Of a stretch of DNA of 64,000 nt, positions 44,263 to 55,012 are shown in pieces; the stretch's first letter is position 1, and every line of letters starts with the position of its first letter. This DNA comes from Cinnamomum chago (taxonomy: Eukaryota > Streptophyta > Magnoliopsida > Laurales > Lauraceae): NCBI GenBank assembly GCA_038049695.1, contig CP142456.1, positions 65,375,922-65,439,921 of the forward strand, given 5' to 3'. The translations under genes and the position numbers were made by a program. A model generated the notes under the pieces. It made no database searches. It saw only the letters and a list, made by a program, of their open reading frames with translations, and was not told the origin of the DNA.

Positions 44263-44263
44263 A
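44261..44263. other. Target-site duplication AAA of inner CACTA, left copy
   Basis: AAA precedes CACTACG at 44264 and AAA follows GTAGTG at 52134-52136. Three-base duplications are the rule for CACTA elements. AAA is low-complexity, but the restored reading frame of the host exon supports it. Confidence 0.85.
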
Positions 44264-44276
44264 CACTACGTCAAAA
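44264..44276. repeat. Left terminal inverted repeat of inner CACTA
   Basis: CACTACGTCAAAA, exact inverse of 52121-52133. Confidence 0.95.
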
Positions 44277-44545
44277 CAGCCAAAAAACCACAGTCATATA
44301 CTGTAGTTTTTTTAAAAAGTGACAGCTACATCTGTCGTTTTTTGTGTCTCGATTTGGAGTGTAGCTTTCGAAAAACGACAATCCTCATATGTGGTTTTTA
44401 TTTTGAAAAAACCACAGCCCAGTGCTATGGAAAATTTAGCTTCTAATACGACATTCATAGTCTGTCGTTTTTTTAACTGAAATTGTGTATATTTTTTTGA
44501 AAATAAACGACAGTCAACGACTGTGGTTTTTTTATTTTTCTTGAA
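44277..44545. repeat. Left subterminal repeat region of inner CACTA
   Basis: About eight short motifs in both orientations: AAACCACAG, ACTGTRGTTTTTTT and CTGTCGTTTTT. Subterminal repeats are binding sites for the element's TNP1-like protein in En/Spm. The right side (about 52010-52120) has fewer copies. Confidence 0.8.
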
Positions 44546-44818
44546 AAAAAATAATTTTTCAAATATTAAGCCTATTTAGTATCAATAACAATCCATTTAA
44601 GCAATTCAAACAACCATATCCATCAACCATTTAAATTTCAAACATCCACATATTAACTATCCAAACAATACTCAAATAACAATATAATTTCATTTATCAA
44701 AAGCATATGCAGCCATATAATATCCAAGTATCAACCAAAAAAATAGGCCAACAATATCCATCATCCAACATTTACTCATACTTATACCCTCAAAACATAT
44801 ACCTAAAAGAATAGAAAA

Positions 44819-47800
44819 CTAATAAAGTATGGTCCTAATTATAGGCCAATCAAGCACATCTCCTAGTATGACATCTCCTAACTTTCGTTCCCCGTCGAAC
44901 AAGTCAACATTCCCATCAACAATCTCATCTAACACAATCATGTAGAAACCTGCCTCCGGTGACTCCGTACCCTGTAGTCTTCCATAAGCAACTATGTTTT
45001 TCTTTGTCATGTGCTGCAACTTACACAAAGATGGGCCTCTTGTGTGTGGTATTGTTTGGTCCAAGTGTGCAGCTAGACTCTGAGAACTTTGGCTCCCTTA
45101 CATACATCATTAGGAACACATTAATTTTTATTATATCAATGTAGACATTTCATTACATTTAAGAAGGAATCTATTATATTTTAATACCTGAGAGGAGCTT
45201 CCACGTTCCGTAGAAGGCCGTATTTGTGTATTTGCTTGAGATAGGGACGCAAACATCCCCTCCATTTCACGCCTTAGATCCCTAGACTCCACTTCCAGTA
45301 GTCGTCTTTCCAAATTATCCACTTGAGCTTGTAGGATAACTTGTGATTCATGTTCCTTTTGTAATGCTTTCTTGTAAGGATCTGAATACTTGATGGAGGT
45401 CTTTGAAACTCCGCCGCCCATGCCTTTTACACATCCACGATTATCACGACCAAGAATCTGTGTAAAAAAAAAAAAAATCAATGTCAATCCATGTTCGTGA
45501 TAGTATGTTTTCGTCACTATATTTGATGGTTAATAAAATCATGTATGAGAAATATAATTACACCACATACCAAGGCTACCGCGTCATGATCTAAATCTTT
45601 TTTTGCAATTGAAGGGTTTTCCTCATACAACCTAGCAACTCTTTCCTGCAAAAATAATTTTTTTTTAGAAAAAAAGAGAGATAAATTAACTCACATGTGA
45701 ATTTCTGATTTAATTATTATTATACAATTTGGAATCTTCACTTTCACATAACATTAGGTTCATAAAATATACCGATACTTGTGAATTAGGAAAATGTGGA
45801 ATGTGCTCAATTAGATTATCTTCTTGCTGTATGACTTGCAAGTAGTTTGAATATTGAATAAGTTTCCTAGCAATTCTGGCATCTTATATAACATGATGGA
45901 GCAAGATGAGGCGCACATAAAGATGCTCCAATAGGGATAATCGCGGTTTCAAGTCATTACATGCTTTTTTTTTAAAGTTTGTATTGCTCTGTTCACAAAA
46001 GGTCCTTCGACATGTTTTCTTACTTCATGAAATGAAGTTCAGCCAATTTCCTCAGCCAGAAGTTATTAAAAACTTAATTCCTAGTTGTTCTGGGTGACAG
46101 TGCAGCAACTGAGATTTGCATAATGCAAATAAACAGTAGATGTTTCTGCACTTCCATTTCATTGAAAACTACCCCTGGCCCCTCCGTTCTTGATTCATGG
46201 ATAGAACACGTAAGTACCATATAAAAATCATACAATGGGAGTAACGATACTTAATTACAATATATAAAGCATCCAATGGGCAGATGTTACTCTGAAGAAA
46301 GGTGAAACTTGAAAGGAAACGGAAGAGAGAAATAAACGAAGCACCATGTAACGGTTAAATCTTTTGTGTTAACATGTCCAGGACTGTTGCAGTTTCAAGT
46401 CATGTTAACGATAAATAAATTTTAAAAAAAAAAAGTGTTTTTGTTCAGTTCAAAGAAGGTTGTATTTAGTCATGTTTTCTTACTTTCGTTAAATGATAGT
46501 CAGAAATCTCCTCACCACGTACAGGTAGCCAAACCCTGCACTAATCATGACTTCACCCAATACAACAACTGTCTGGTAGAGGAACAAAAGTGACGACGCC
46601 AAAGAATTCATCATCATTCTACTTCATCCTCATCAGCAACTAATACTATTCTTAGACATAATAAGGTAACAAAATGGCATTTCTGAGAAGTGGTCTTCCA
46701 ATCCAAGTAATATCACCAATGGGAACAATGCGCTATTTTCCATGAAAAGAACATGACCGAAGAAAAACCAAAGATGTCATCATACCATTGTTCCATCTTC
46801 AAATATTTCAAAGGCTTTAAATCTTCTTTAAATATCCACATGTGCATCTCTCCAAATGAATTTTATTCATCTTCATCCAAGGAATTCCAAAGAGTCCATT
46901 AGTAGATTAAACAATGAATTTGCACAATTTTTTTTTTGTCCTCTTTCATGAGTAATAGCATCAGATAACCATGAACTCGCCCCTATGATGAACATATATC
47001 AGCTAAAAAGAGAACAACTGATAACAAAGCTGATTAACTTACATCGAAGGGGAAAAAAGATAATACAATTACAATGACGCATGGATCGTTCTTCACATCA
47101 TGAAGCAATTGCAAAATTGTTCTGGTAGCCATTTCAAAATGCTAAATGGACTTGTATGCTTCATCAACTTAAAAGCCTTTTTGACTTCATTAATGCTCCT
47201 TACATGTGCATCTCTGAATAAGAATTTTATTTATCTTCACTCAGAGAACTCCAAGAACTGTTATAGATTTCACTAATAGGCCAATCAATTATCCACAGGT
47301 CCCCATACACAATATCTTCATCTCAAAACGTTATTCCATATATCTAGAGCTGGCTTTATGAGTTTCACTTTTTTAATCAACCCTGCTCTCATTCTTTAAT
47401 GGAATCAACCCTTCTTACAACCATGTTCTCAATGACTCCACGACCGTCATTTCCTTACTTCTGTATTTACAGTCTAGACAAGTCTCTCGCTTTTCATAGT
47501 TCCTAACCCTTCAATGTGTTTGCATTAGGACTTCTATGTGCATGCACAAACCATTTCAAACGAATATATGACAACCAATACAAACACATAATATATGATA
47601 CTCCATTACCCTGAATAACAGTCATCTGCAATTTTTCATCTGATAGGTTGTGATAAAATCACTATAGCATATCCTTATCTTAGAGTCCAAGAAAATGAAC
47701 TCCACTCAGGATGAATAACTATCTATCTTTATAGACACATAATTTAAACAACATGGTATGTAAATTACAGATAAATCCAAACATTAAGAACAAAACTTCT

Positions 47801-48539
47801 CGACGCCCATAAACAACACAATCAACTTATTATAGGTATCAATCCCCCCCTATGGGTATCACAGAGGGGTGAAGGAGATGGGGTAGCAATGTGGGGCATG
47901 AATTCGTATGTATTTTATACAATGGTATTCAATCAAGCTCTAGGGTGCCTATGTTGGATAACACTCTGCAATCAAGAGTCTTATTTGAACCCATCTAACA
48001 CAGCAGTTAACAAAAAGGTTTTGCATTTCAGAAGAAAAACTACATCTCACTACATAATTGCATCTAGCAGAACCATTCTTTGGAGTACGAGTTGCAAGCC
48101 ACGTTTGTATCCGAGTGATCTCAACTCCAGGATTTTGTTGCCTCTGAAAAAAAAAAAGGGAGCATACATCTTCATTACAAAATTAGTTAAATGGGAAAAA
48201 CTAAAAAATAAAAAGCACAGTGCTTACCAAGTTTTCTACAACTCTAGCTTGGCCCATTCTACCGGATGTATGTGGGCTTTTCAATGCTTTTCTTGCTTCC
48301 TTCCCATGGTTCCTCTTAGCTATTGACGCTTCTATCGAACACATGTCAACGAACTTCTCCCAGTCTTCTTTCTTTACCTTTTTGGGTGGGTTATTTTTTC
48401 TCTCAACATTTGTTTGATATTTATCGTAAAAATCCCTACGTAGCTTCGACTTCCAATTCCTCCAATGTGCGTTTGCCTTTTTTTAGCACATATGCTTTGT
48501 TCTCAATTGGAACTTCAAACATACTCTGTTTAATAGACA
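44819..48539 (-). CDS. Inner CACTA Ptta/En/Spm transposase-like gene (TNP1 type), multi-exon
   Basis: Exons I can place by protein similarity and splice borders: about 48539-48228 (WRNWKSKLRRDFYDKY, KKEDWEKFVDMCSIEASIAK, SPHTSGRMGQARVVENL), 48143 to about 48050 (GVEITRIQTWLATRTPKNG), 45645-45571 (ERVARLYEENPSIAKKDLDH), 45457-45188 (ILGRDNRGCVKGMGGGVS plus a coiled coil) and 45079-44819 (QTIPHTRGPSLCKL to WPIIRTILY, stop at 44819). Introns have GT..AG borders. A run of seven T at about 48479-48485 puts the first part one base out of frame, so either one extra base or an unseen junction is present. The protein would bind subterminal repeats of the element. No stop is seen in the later exons, in contrast with the outer element. 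Confidence 0.75.
45646..48049 (-). other. Large intron or insertion inside inner CACTA gene
   Basis: About 2.4 kb between recognised exons. AT-rich, with no similarity I can name; it may hide a short exon near 45780-45880, where a non-repetitive stretch lies, but I cannot place borders. Confidence 0.4.
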
Positions 48540-48737
48540 GTTAATAGATTTTATTTTTTAAATAAGAAAATGTATATGATATTATTTGAATATGATCAGG
48601 GTTTCATAGATCTGTGATAAATTTATCATATGTCCACAACTTAGATCATGGTTTCTTGAGTTTGTGCATGTGAGATCCATCACGCATACATATATGTCAA
48701 AATTGTTGTCTGAGTCCCATCTCTGGATGTAGAGCAT

Positions 48738-48742
48738 GTTCC

Positions 48743-48795
<53 letters not shown>

Positions 48796-48810
48796 GGCGC
48801 GCACATATAT

Positions 48811-48852
<42 letters not shown>
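48738..48852. repeat. Compound (TA)n(TG)n(CA)n(TA)n(GA)n microsatellite
   Basis: Alternating dinucleotides: TA from about 48743, TG/GT from about 48770, CA from about 48809, TA from 48823 and GA from 48841. Apparent open frames here are repeat artefacts. Confidence 0.95.
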
Positions 48853-48853
<1 letters not shown>

Positions 48854-51700
48854 AGAGTATATATATAGAGAAAGAAAAGAAATTCTTAAAAACTCCCCTT
48901 TTAAAGGCTTTCCTTTTTACTTTTTGTATCAGATCTATCATATTTGAAATGCTTATAAATTTCGTATTATGTTGATTATTGTAAAAAGTTTTATTGGACA
49001 GATTTTGTAATGACAAGTAGGTATTTTTAAGTGTTTAAGAAAGGGAAAAAAATTGTATTAGATGGTTTTGTATAATTGGAAGTGTCAACTGTTTTGTGTG
49101 AGAAGCCAAGAAACATGAAACTGAAATGAATAGCATGTATGGGAATGTGCATATATGTAAAGTATCTTGGATGTTAAGAAATGAGGTCTTATCTTTGTTC
49201 CTGTACATCAGTGCCCATGTTTATTGAACAGGAATAAAGAAAAGACCGATTACTTGGCTACAATTGATGTTGATCCAAGTTCACCTACTTAATTGAAAAG
49301 TAATTCATATAACTATGAAAGTGAAATGAATCACGCACACAAAATGCACAGCACACACATATGTAAAGAGTCTTGGCTGTGGAGAAATGGAGTCATGGCT
49401 TGGTTGCCATGCTGTATAATTGTCATCCCTAATTCTACCAAAATAATTAGAGGAGAGTTAGGGCAAAGCACCTGTATAATTGTCATCCCTAATTCTATTC
49501 CACCTATCAGTAGCTTCTAAGAAAGCATTGAGAATTCAGTATGCTGAGACAAGACACCAAAATCCAACCAGTAATTGTTAAAACCAAAATAAGATCATTG
49601 AATTGTAGAATCAGCAGCACAAATCTATATTAACAAATATATATGTATACTCATGGTGTTGTTTGGACCAAGTGAGAGAAAAACATTGAGGTAATCAAAG
49701 TGCTCACAACTTTGAGGAAATTAGACCCACCAAACCTGATACTTGCTAATCAAGGTGCTTTGGGCACTTAACCTAAGGACCATTGCTAACCATGTCGATG
49801 CAGTTGAGCCTTGGATGGATCCACCACCTGATTAAAGCTAAACCTTTTGGGCTCGATCCTTCATCAACTATTCATTCATGGGATTCCTAGGGGGGTTCTG
49901 ACTCAGTTGAATGCTAGTTGGGGCCAAGGCAGGATATGGCCAAAACATACTCGCACTCTAGCATAAAAAAAGACTATTGCTTTCCACATCAATTATCCAA
50001 CACCCTGCCAAAAGAAGAAACAAGAACCAAAGATGACCCAAAAGCCCCACCTTCCATTATGACTGCTGCGACTGACCCCAGCCAGCTTCCCTCTATAGTT
50101 GATGCTCTAATCATTCATACTGTACATATTATTTCCTTATTAATGATTCTAATCAATAGTTTGTACCTGATAATTTCCTATTAAACGTTGTAAAGGACAC
50201 TACATCACAGCAAATTTGGACAGTGTTGATGTCATTATTTTTAGTGAACAACCCAACAACTCTCCCCTGTCAAGAGAAAACCGATGATGATGATGGACAA
50301 TTTGGTAGAAGTTTTCCATGTCAGCTAAAGCTCTAGTTTGGGCTTCAGGTTGGATCTTGATCGAGTTTTGGCTTGTGTTTTACTTGCATGCAATTTTTAG
50401 ATGGACTTAGTTGCTTTCTTAGGAGAGTATGACTAGGTATTGACCCATCAAAAGAGGGGTGCGAGCTAGCCAACCATTTTATTAAAACAAAAGAGAGGAG
50501 ACTTCTAGAGGGACTAAAGAGCCCCTCTTATAAAGGGAAATGCATAGGAACTGAGTGGGAACCTATGGGATAAATGAAATTGGAGGTTAGTGAAATGAAG
50601 TGAAAAGAAAACTTATTAGGGGCCTCTCTATGGGAAAAATAAATGTTGAAGTAAGCCTCCCCAATAGGAAGAGAAAAGTGTCAAGTTTTCGAACAGAAGC
50701 ACGCCACAACTACAGAAGCAGTATAAAAGTATGATCCCATCCAATAATATGTTGAAGTAAGCTTCTTCAATAAGAAGAGAGAGTATTCCAGACTGAGATG
50801 CTTAGTGGCAGGCCCCTTCATGAATATGTCCCTATCCAAGAATTTGACAGGTGGAACAACTAAATCACTAATTCTGTGCAAATGAATGGAAAATAGGAAG
50901 CCTTTGTGGTGCACTACAGGTTGTAGGAAACAATCTGTGTGCAGCAATGCTGGCTGGATAACACAAGCAGCAGCAAGGCAGGGTCCCTGTGATACAATGC
51001 ACTGATGCAGCCTGTATACAACACGCAGAACACACTAAACATTATACAAACCCACACCCCACATTCACAAATCACCCAACAAGTAGGAACAGAAATAAAC
51101 AGAAGAACAGGAAATTCAGAGAATAGAATCTGAAACCAGCAGCTAGCAGTTCAACATAAAAAAGGCAACTGAACCATTAATGTCGTTCTTCAACAAAACC
51201 TCTCCCCAAAACTTTTGATTTAGAGTTTTGTTCTGAGAATCTAAATTAGGCCATTGACAAAAATAAGATATGAAAAATCCTGAAATACTCTTAACAACAA
51301 TTGGGCCAAAACAATCTAAAAAGAAAATAGAAAAGGGTCTGGGTCATTGGGCTCACGATGGGATTAGCCGATTTAATGTATCTTGATGGCTCCGGATAGT
51401 GCAGAAACCCTGCTATGCAAAGCTTTCTAACAGCCTTTTCTGGCTTGGTTTCAGGTCTAACAAGTTCTGATTTGTAAACCCTGATCCTCCTGATATGATG
51501 TTAATTTCATTTCACTTCCTTGAACCAACAGCAACAGATAACTCACGAGTTTCATATATGATATAGAAAATGAATACAAAAGTAAACCCCTAAGAGTGGA
51601 CTCTGCAAAAGACTTACAACTCCAAGCCTCATTGCAAAACAAGAAAGATCAAACAACAACGAATCAAAACCAAATCAAAGACTGCATTTGAAGGAATCGA
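48853..51700 (-). other. Upstream intron region of inner CACTA, unassigned
   Basis: About 2.8 kb with no recognisable coding similarity. A 26-bp direct repeat (CTGTATAATTGTCATCCCTAATTCTA) occurs at 49412 and 49471. A GAAGTAAGC-CCCAATAGGAAGAGA-like segment is partly repeated at about 50650 and 50755. Could include captured host DNA; unproven. Confidence 0.4.
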
Positions 51701-51995
51701 ACGTACCTGATTGATTCAGATCGACCTGATCTATTCACTCAGATCCAAGAAAACCCAAAAATAGCCGCCGGGGAGATGAAGACCTGAGTACACCACCGCC
51801 GGCCGAGCAAAGATAGGAATGGAGTCGCAGACGAGCACAGAGGGGAGACGAGCACAGAGGCTGGAGAGAGAATGAGGATTAGAAAAACAAAAAACCCTGA
51901 AGACTGAGCATCTTTGTTTATGTAAAGAGAACAGAGGGCGGGAGGGAAAGAGGGGAGAGGGTGGGCGTGGGAGTGGAACAGGGCGGGTAGAATTT
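51701..51995 (-). other. Probable 5' non-coding exon and promoter area of inner CACTA gene
   Basis: On the minus strand a C/T-rich GC-rich stretch with CCGGCGGTGG and ATCTCCCCGGCGGC is followed by GATCTGAATCAATCAG and GTACGT (a donor at about 51709). The look is that of a plant 5' UTR. The outer CACTA has an analogous C/T-rich exon ending ATCAG/GTATTC at 59119. Confidence 0.5.
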
Positions 51996-52120
51996 TAGGC
52001 TCATTTTTTGATGGAAAAAACCACAAGGAGTAGCTGTGTTTTATGAAAAATCATGTGTCTGAAAATACCACAGTCCAAATCAATGGTTTTTCCTACCATG
52101 TCTGTGTCGCTATTCACCCA

Positions 52121-52133
52121 TTTTGACGTAGTG
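52121..52133. repeat. Right terminal inverted repeat of inner CACTA
   Basis: TTTTGACGTAGTG, exact inverse of 44264-44276; AAA follows. Confidence 0.95.
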
Positions 52134-52136
52134 AAA

Positions 52137-53178
52137 TAAGCATCGTTGGTTCTTCGTAAGCTACACACCTACACAACGCATGTAATCACTGAATATCACT
52201 ACATGAAAGTAATATGACAAGAACAAGTGAAACTACTCCTAATGGTTGAATACATACGTGATTCTTGAACCATTCGTGAAATGACTGGTAATGGGACTGA
52301 TGAATTTCATTCTCTGTAGCACGAGGCATGTCCCGTTTCAGCTCATCGATGTGTGTCCTGCGATGCATAATACGTGTTAACGACAAGTATGATGATTTAG
52401 GCAAAAAACTGACAAGTTACTCTTATAAATGAGTGGTAACTTACCGAGTCAAAGCCACAACAGATGGGGTGTTGAACAACACCCACTGGTGAGCTTGAAT
52501 CCACTCAATATTGTTGCGATCAAATGGCGTGCCCTCTCCAACTGGACCATCATTAATCCGCGAGGGCCTAGTTAACTTTGTTTCAATATTATCTTTAAGA
52601 TATGCTGCGCAGAAATTGGTAAACTCATCCATCAAATACCCCTTCGCTATTGATGCCTCTGGACGAGCTCTATTACGAACATACCTCTTCAATGTGTTCA
52701 TGTACCTTTCGATCGGATACATCCATCTGAATTGGACGGGGCCACCAAGCAGGGCTTCATTGGTTGAGTGTATGGGCAAGTGAACCATGACATCGAAAAA
52801 TGCAGGTGGGAAATTTTTTTCTAAATGACACAATGTCACAGCAATCCTCTCTTGCAAACCATTCAACTCATCAATTCGATGAACTCTAGAACAAAGTTGT
52901 CTGAAGAAGTTACTAACTTCAATCAACGGCGCTACAACATTCTTAGGCAAACAATTCCATATGGAGATAGGCAATAACTGTTGAATAAGAATATGATTGT
53001 CATAACTCTTCAAACCCTGTAATGTTCTTTCTCTCATGTTCACACGCTTTGCAATATTCGAACAGTACCCGTACGGAGCCTTGATACCCTTCAGTACTGA
53101 GAGGAAGACATCTTTCTCATCTTTACTCATCGTGTACTGCGCAGGAGGCATGTATGCCTTGTTAGACTCTCTCAACTA
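52137..53178 (-). pseudogene. Outer CACTA transposase middle part (DUF4218-type) and linker exons
   Basis: A 244-residue stretch from 53175 has RESNKAYMPPAQYTMSKDEK, LPKNVVAPLIEVSNFFRQLCS, the block FPPAFFDVMVHLPIHSTNEA and FRWMYPIERYMNTLKRYVRNRARPE: the DUF4218 domain of plant CACTA transposases. A TAG sits just before it at 53176-53178, in frame with the upstream RKPLHL. Downstream, an exon near 52360-52255 (IDELKRDMPRATENEI...FHEWFKNH) and one starting at 52168 (LRRTNDAY) lead into the DUF4216 part across the inner element. Confidence 0.88.
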
Positions 53179-55012
53179 CAAGTGCAACGGTTTTCTCAAG
53201 CCCATTTCTTCCAAGTCACGGCGTGCATTGACACCATCCTTCGACTTCCCCTGAACACCGAGAATGGTCCACAGTATATTATCACAAACGTTCTTCTCGA
53301 TGTGCATAACATCTAAGTTGTGCCTGAGTAAGTTATCTTTCCAGTATGGTAAATCGTAGAAAATACTTTTTTTCTTCCAAGACCTCGCCTTCTATTTGCA
53401 CAAGGAATAGAATGCAGCACCGGGGCCAGTAAATCTTGAAAAGCATACACAGTACGTATTTGCTCCTGCTCGAGCTATGAAAACAATTCAACTCATGTCA
53501 TTGTTCGAGGTGCTAGACCATATTCTCGACTCCCATCAAATGACACTTTGTCCCTCCTGAACCTATGCAATGGAGGTAGAAAACGCCTATGACCCGTGTA
53601 TACCCATTTTTTGCCGTGCTTCAACCAAGTTGACTTCTTCTCCTTATTGCAGCAAGGACATGCAAACTCTCCCTTTGTGTTCCAACCCGACAAGTTGGCG
53701 TACGCAGGGAAGTCGTTGATTGTCCATAATAATGCGGCGCGGAGTTTAAACATTTCATTGCCTTCGGCATCAAATGTCATCAGACCATCAGCCCATAATT
53801 CATTCAATTCATCAATCAGAGGTTGCATATATACATCAATCTTGTCCCCTGGTCTTATTGGTCCATCAATAAGTGTGGATAGGATCAGAAAAGGTTGCTT
53901 CATACACATCCATGGTGGAAGATTATAAGGTACCAAAACAACTGGCCACGTATTGTGATTTGCCCCAGTCATGGATCTGAATGGACTAAAACCATCTGCA
54001 GCCAAACCAATCCGCACTTTGCGACAATCCAAGGCAAAGTCTGGATTCCTCCGATCGAAGTCTTTCCACGCTGGGAAATCTGCTGGATGGGTTAACTTAC
54101 CATCGTCCCTGCTATTCTCGGCATGCCATCTCATCAGTTTAGAAATATTTGATGACATAAAAAGCCTCTTCAGCCTTGGCTTAAGTGGGAAATATCTTAA
54201 TTGCTTTACTGCCACAAGTTTGCCCTGGTTGATAACACTTGTAGAACTATTCTAACGATTGTAACCAACCCTGTCCTCCTTCCATCTCGAAGTCTGACAC
54301 ACAATGCACTTATCAAGATGGGCATTCTCATTCCTAAACAACATACAATTGTTCGGACATGCATCCAAAGTCTCATATGTGAAGCCTAAATTTTCAGTTA
54401 ACTTGCGAGCCTGATAGTAGGACTCAGCAAGTTTTGCACTAGATGGGAGCACTCGATGCAACAACTGGAGGAGCATATCGAAAGACTTGTCAGACCATGG
54501 TTCAATGCCTTCAAATGTAACAACTCAACAATAAAGGACAATTTACTGAAGTTCTTGCATCCAGGATACAATTCTGTCTATGCATCGTCTAGAATTTCAA
54601 AATATCTCAAGGCTTCTTCATCGGCACCAGAGCGAGGATTACTCCCACCCGCCCCCTCTGTATCACAGCTTGTGTATTCGGGTGCCAACCCGCACGCGAT
54701 ATCATTTAGCATCGCAATCATCGGATCAACCTCTGACATATCATCCACCTCAATTTCATCTATTTCCTTTCTGCGACAAGAAACATATTCTTCTCCATGT
54801 CTTATCCAGCTCTTGTACTCCTTTAAGAATCCGTTCAGAATCAGATGCTCTCGGACAATCTCTCTTCTGTAATAATACCAATTCGCACATTTTCTACATG
54901 GACAACTGATGAACTCATTGTCAAACCCATTGGTAAATTCCATGAATTGGTTAATCCCCTCCATGTATTCCCGAGACATCTTACTCGGTAAATCAATCCA
55001 ACTCTTGTCCAT
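53179..55012 (-). pseudogene. Outer CACTA tnp2-type transposase, N-terminal and catalytic parts
   Basis: ATG at 55012 starts MDKSWIDLPSKMSREYMEGI; residues about 1-80 are the transposase-associated zinc domain with ISCPCRKCANW. A TAG at 54578 interrupts before ELYPGCKNFSKLSF. The frame shifts near 54480, then LGFTYETLDACPNNCMLFRNE and CIVCQTSRWK follow, with a TAG at 54252. The tnp2 (transposase 21) core continues in the same frame: VKQLRYFPLKPRLKRL, GLAADGFSPFRSM, WPVVLVPYNLPPWMC and CPCCNKEKKSTWL. It ends at TGA 53493, with TAG 53475 just after; SWKKKSIFYDLPYW and HNLDVMHIEKNVCDN near 53380-53290 are in another frame. This would be the catalytic transposase that cuts the element ends; it is dead. 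Confidence 0.92.

Larger units (their letters stand above)
44264..52133 (-). mobile_element. Inner CACTA transposon, complete ends, no tnp2 gene
   Basis: 7,870 bp with perfect 13-bp terminal inverted repeats CACTACGTCAAAA at 44264-44276 and 52121-52133, and a 3-bp AAA duplication. Both ends carry subterminal repeats built on ACCACAG and CTGTCGTTTTT. Genes read right to left: a C/T-rich 5' exon (about 51990-51700), a long intron, and the exons of a Ptta/En/Spm-type gene (48539-44819). I find no tnp2, DUF4218 or DUF4216 sequence inside it, so it seems non-autonomous. Confidence 0.95.

Noticed and set aside
48582..49016. Open frames with YIYIYIY and THTHTH tracts
   Set aside because: Translated dinucleotide microsatellite.
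53392..53394. A further TAG in the outer transposase
   Set aside because: It lies at an unresolved frame change, so it may not be in the original frame; left out of the stop count.
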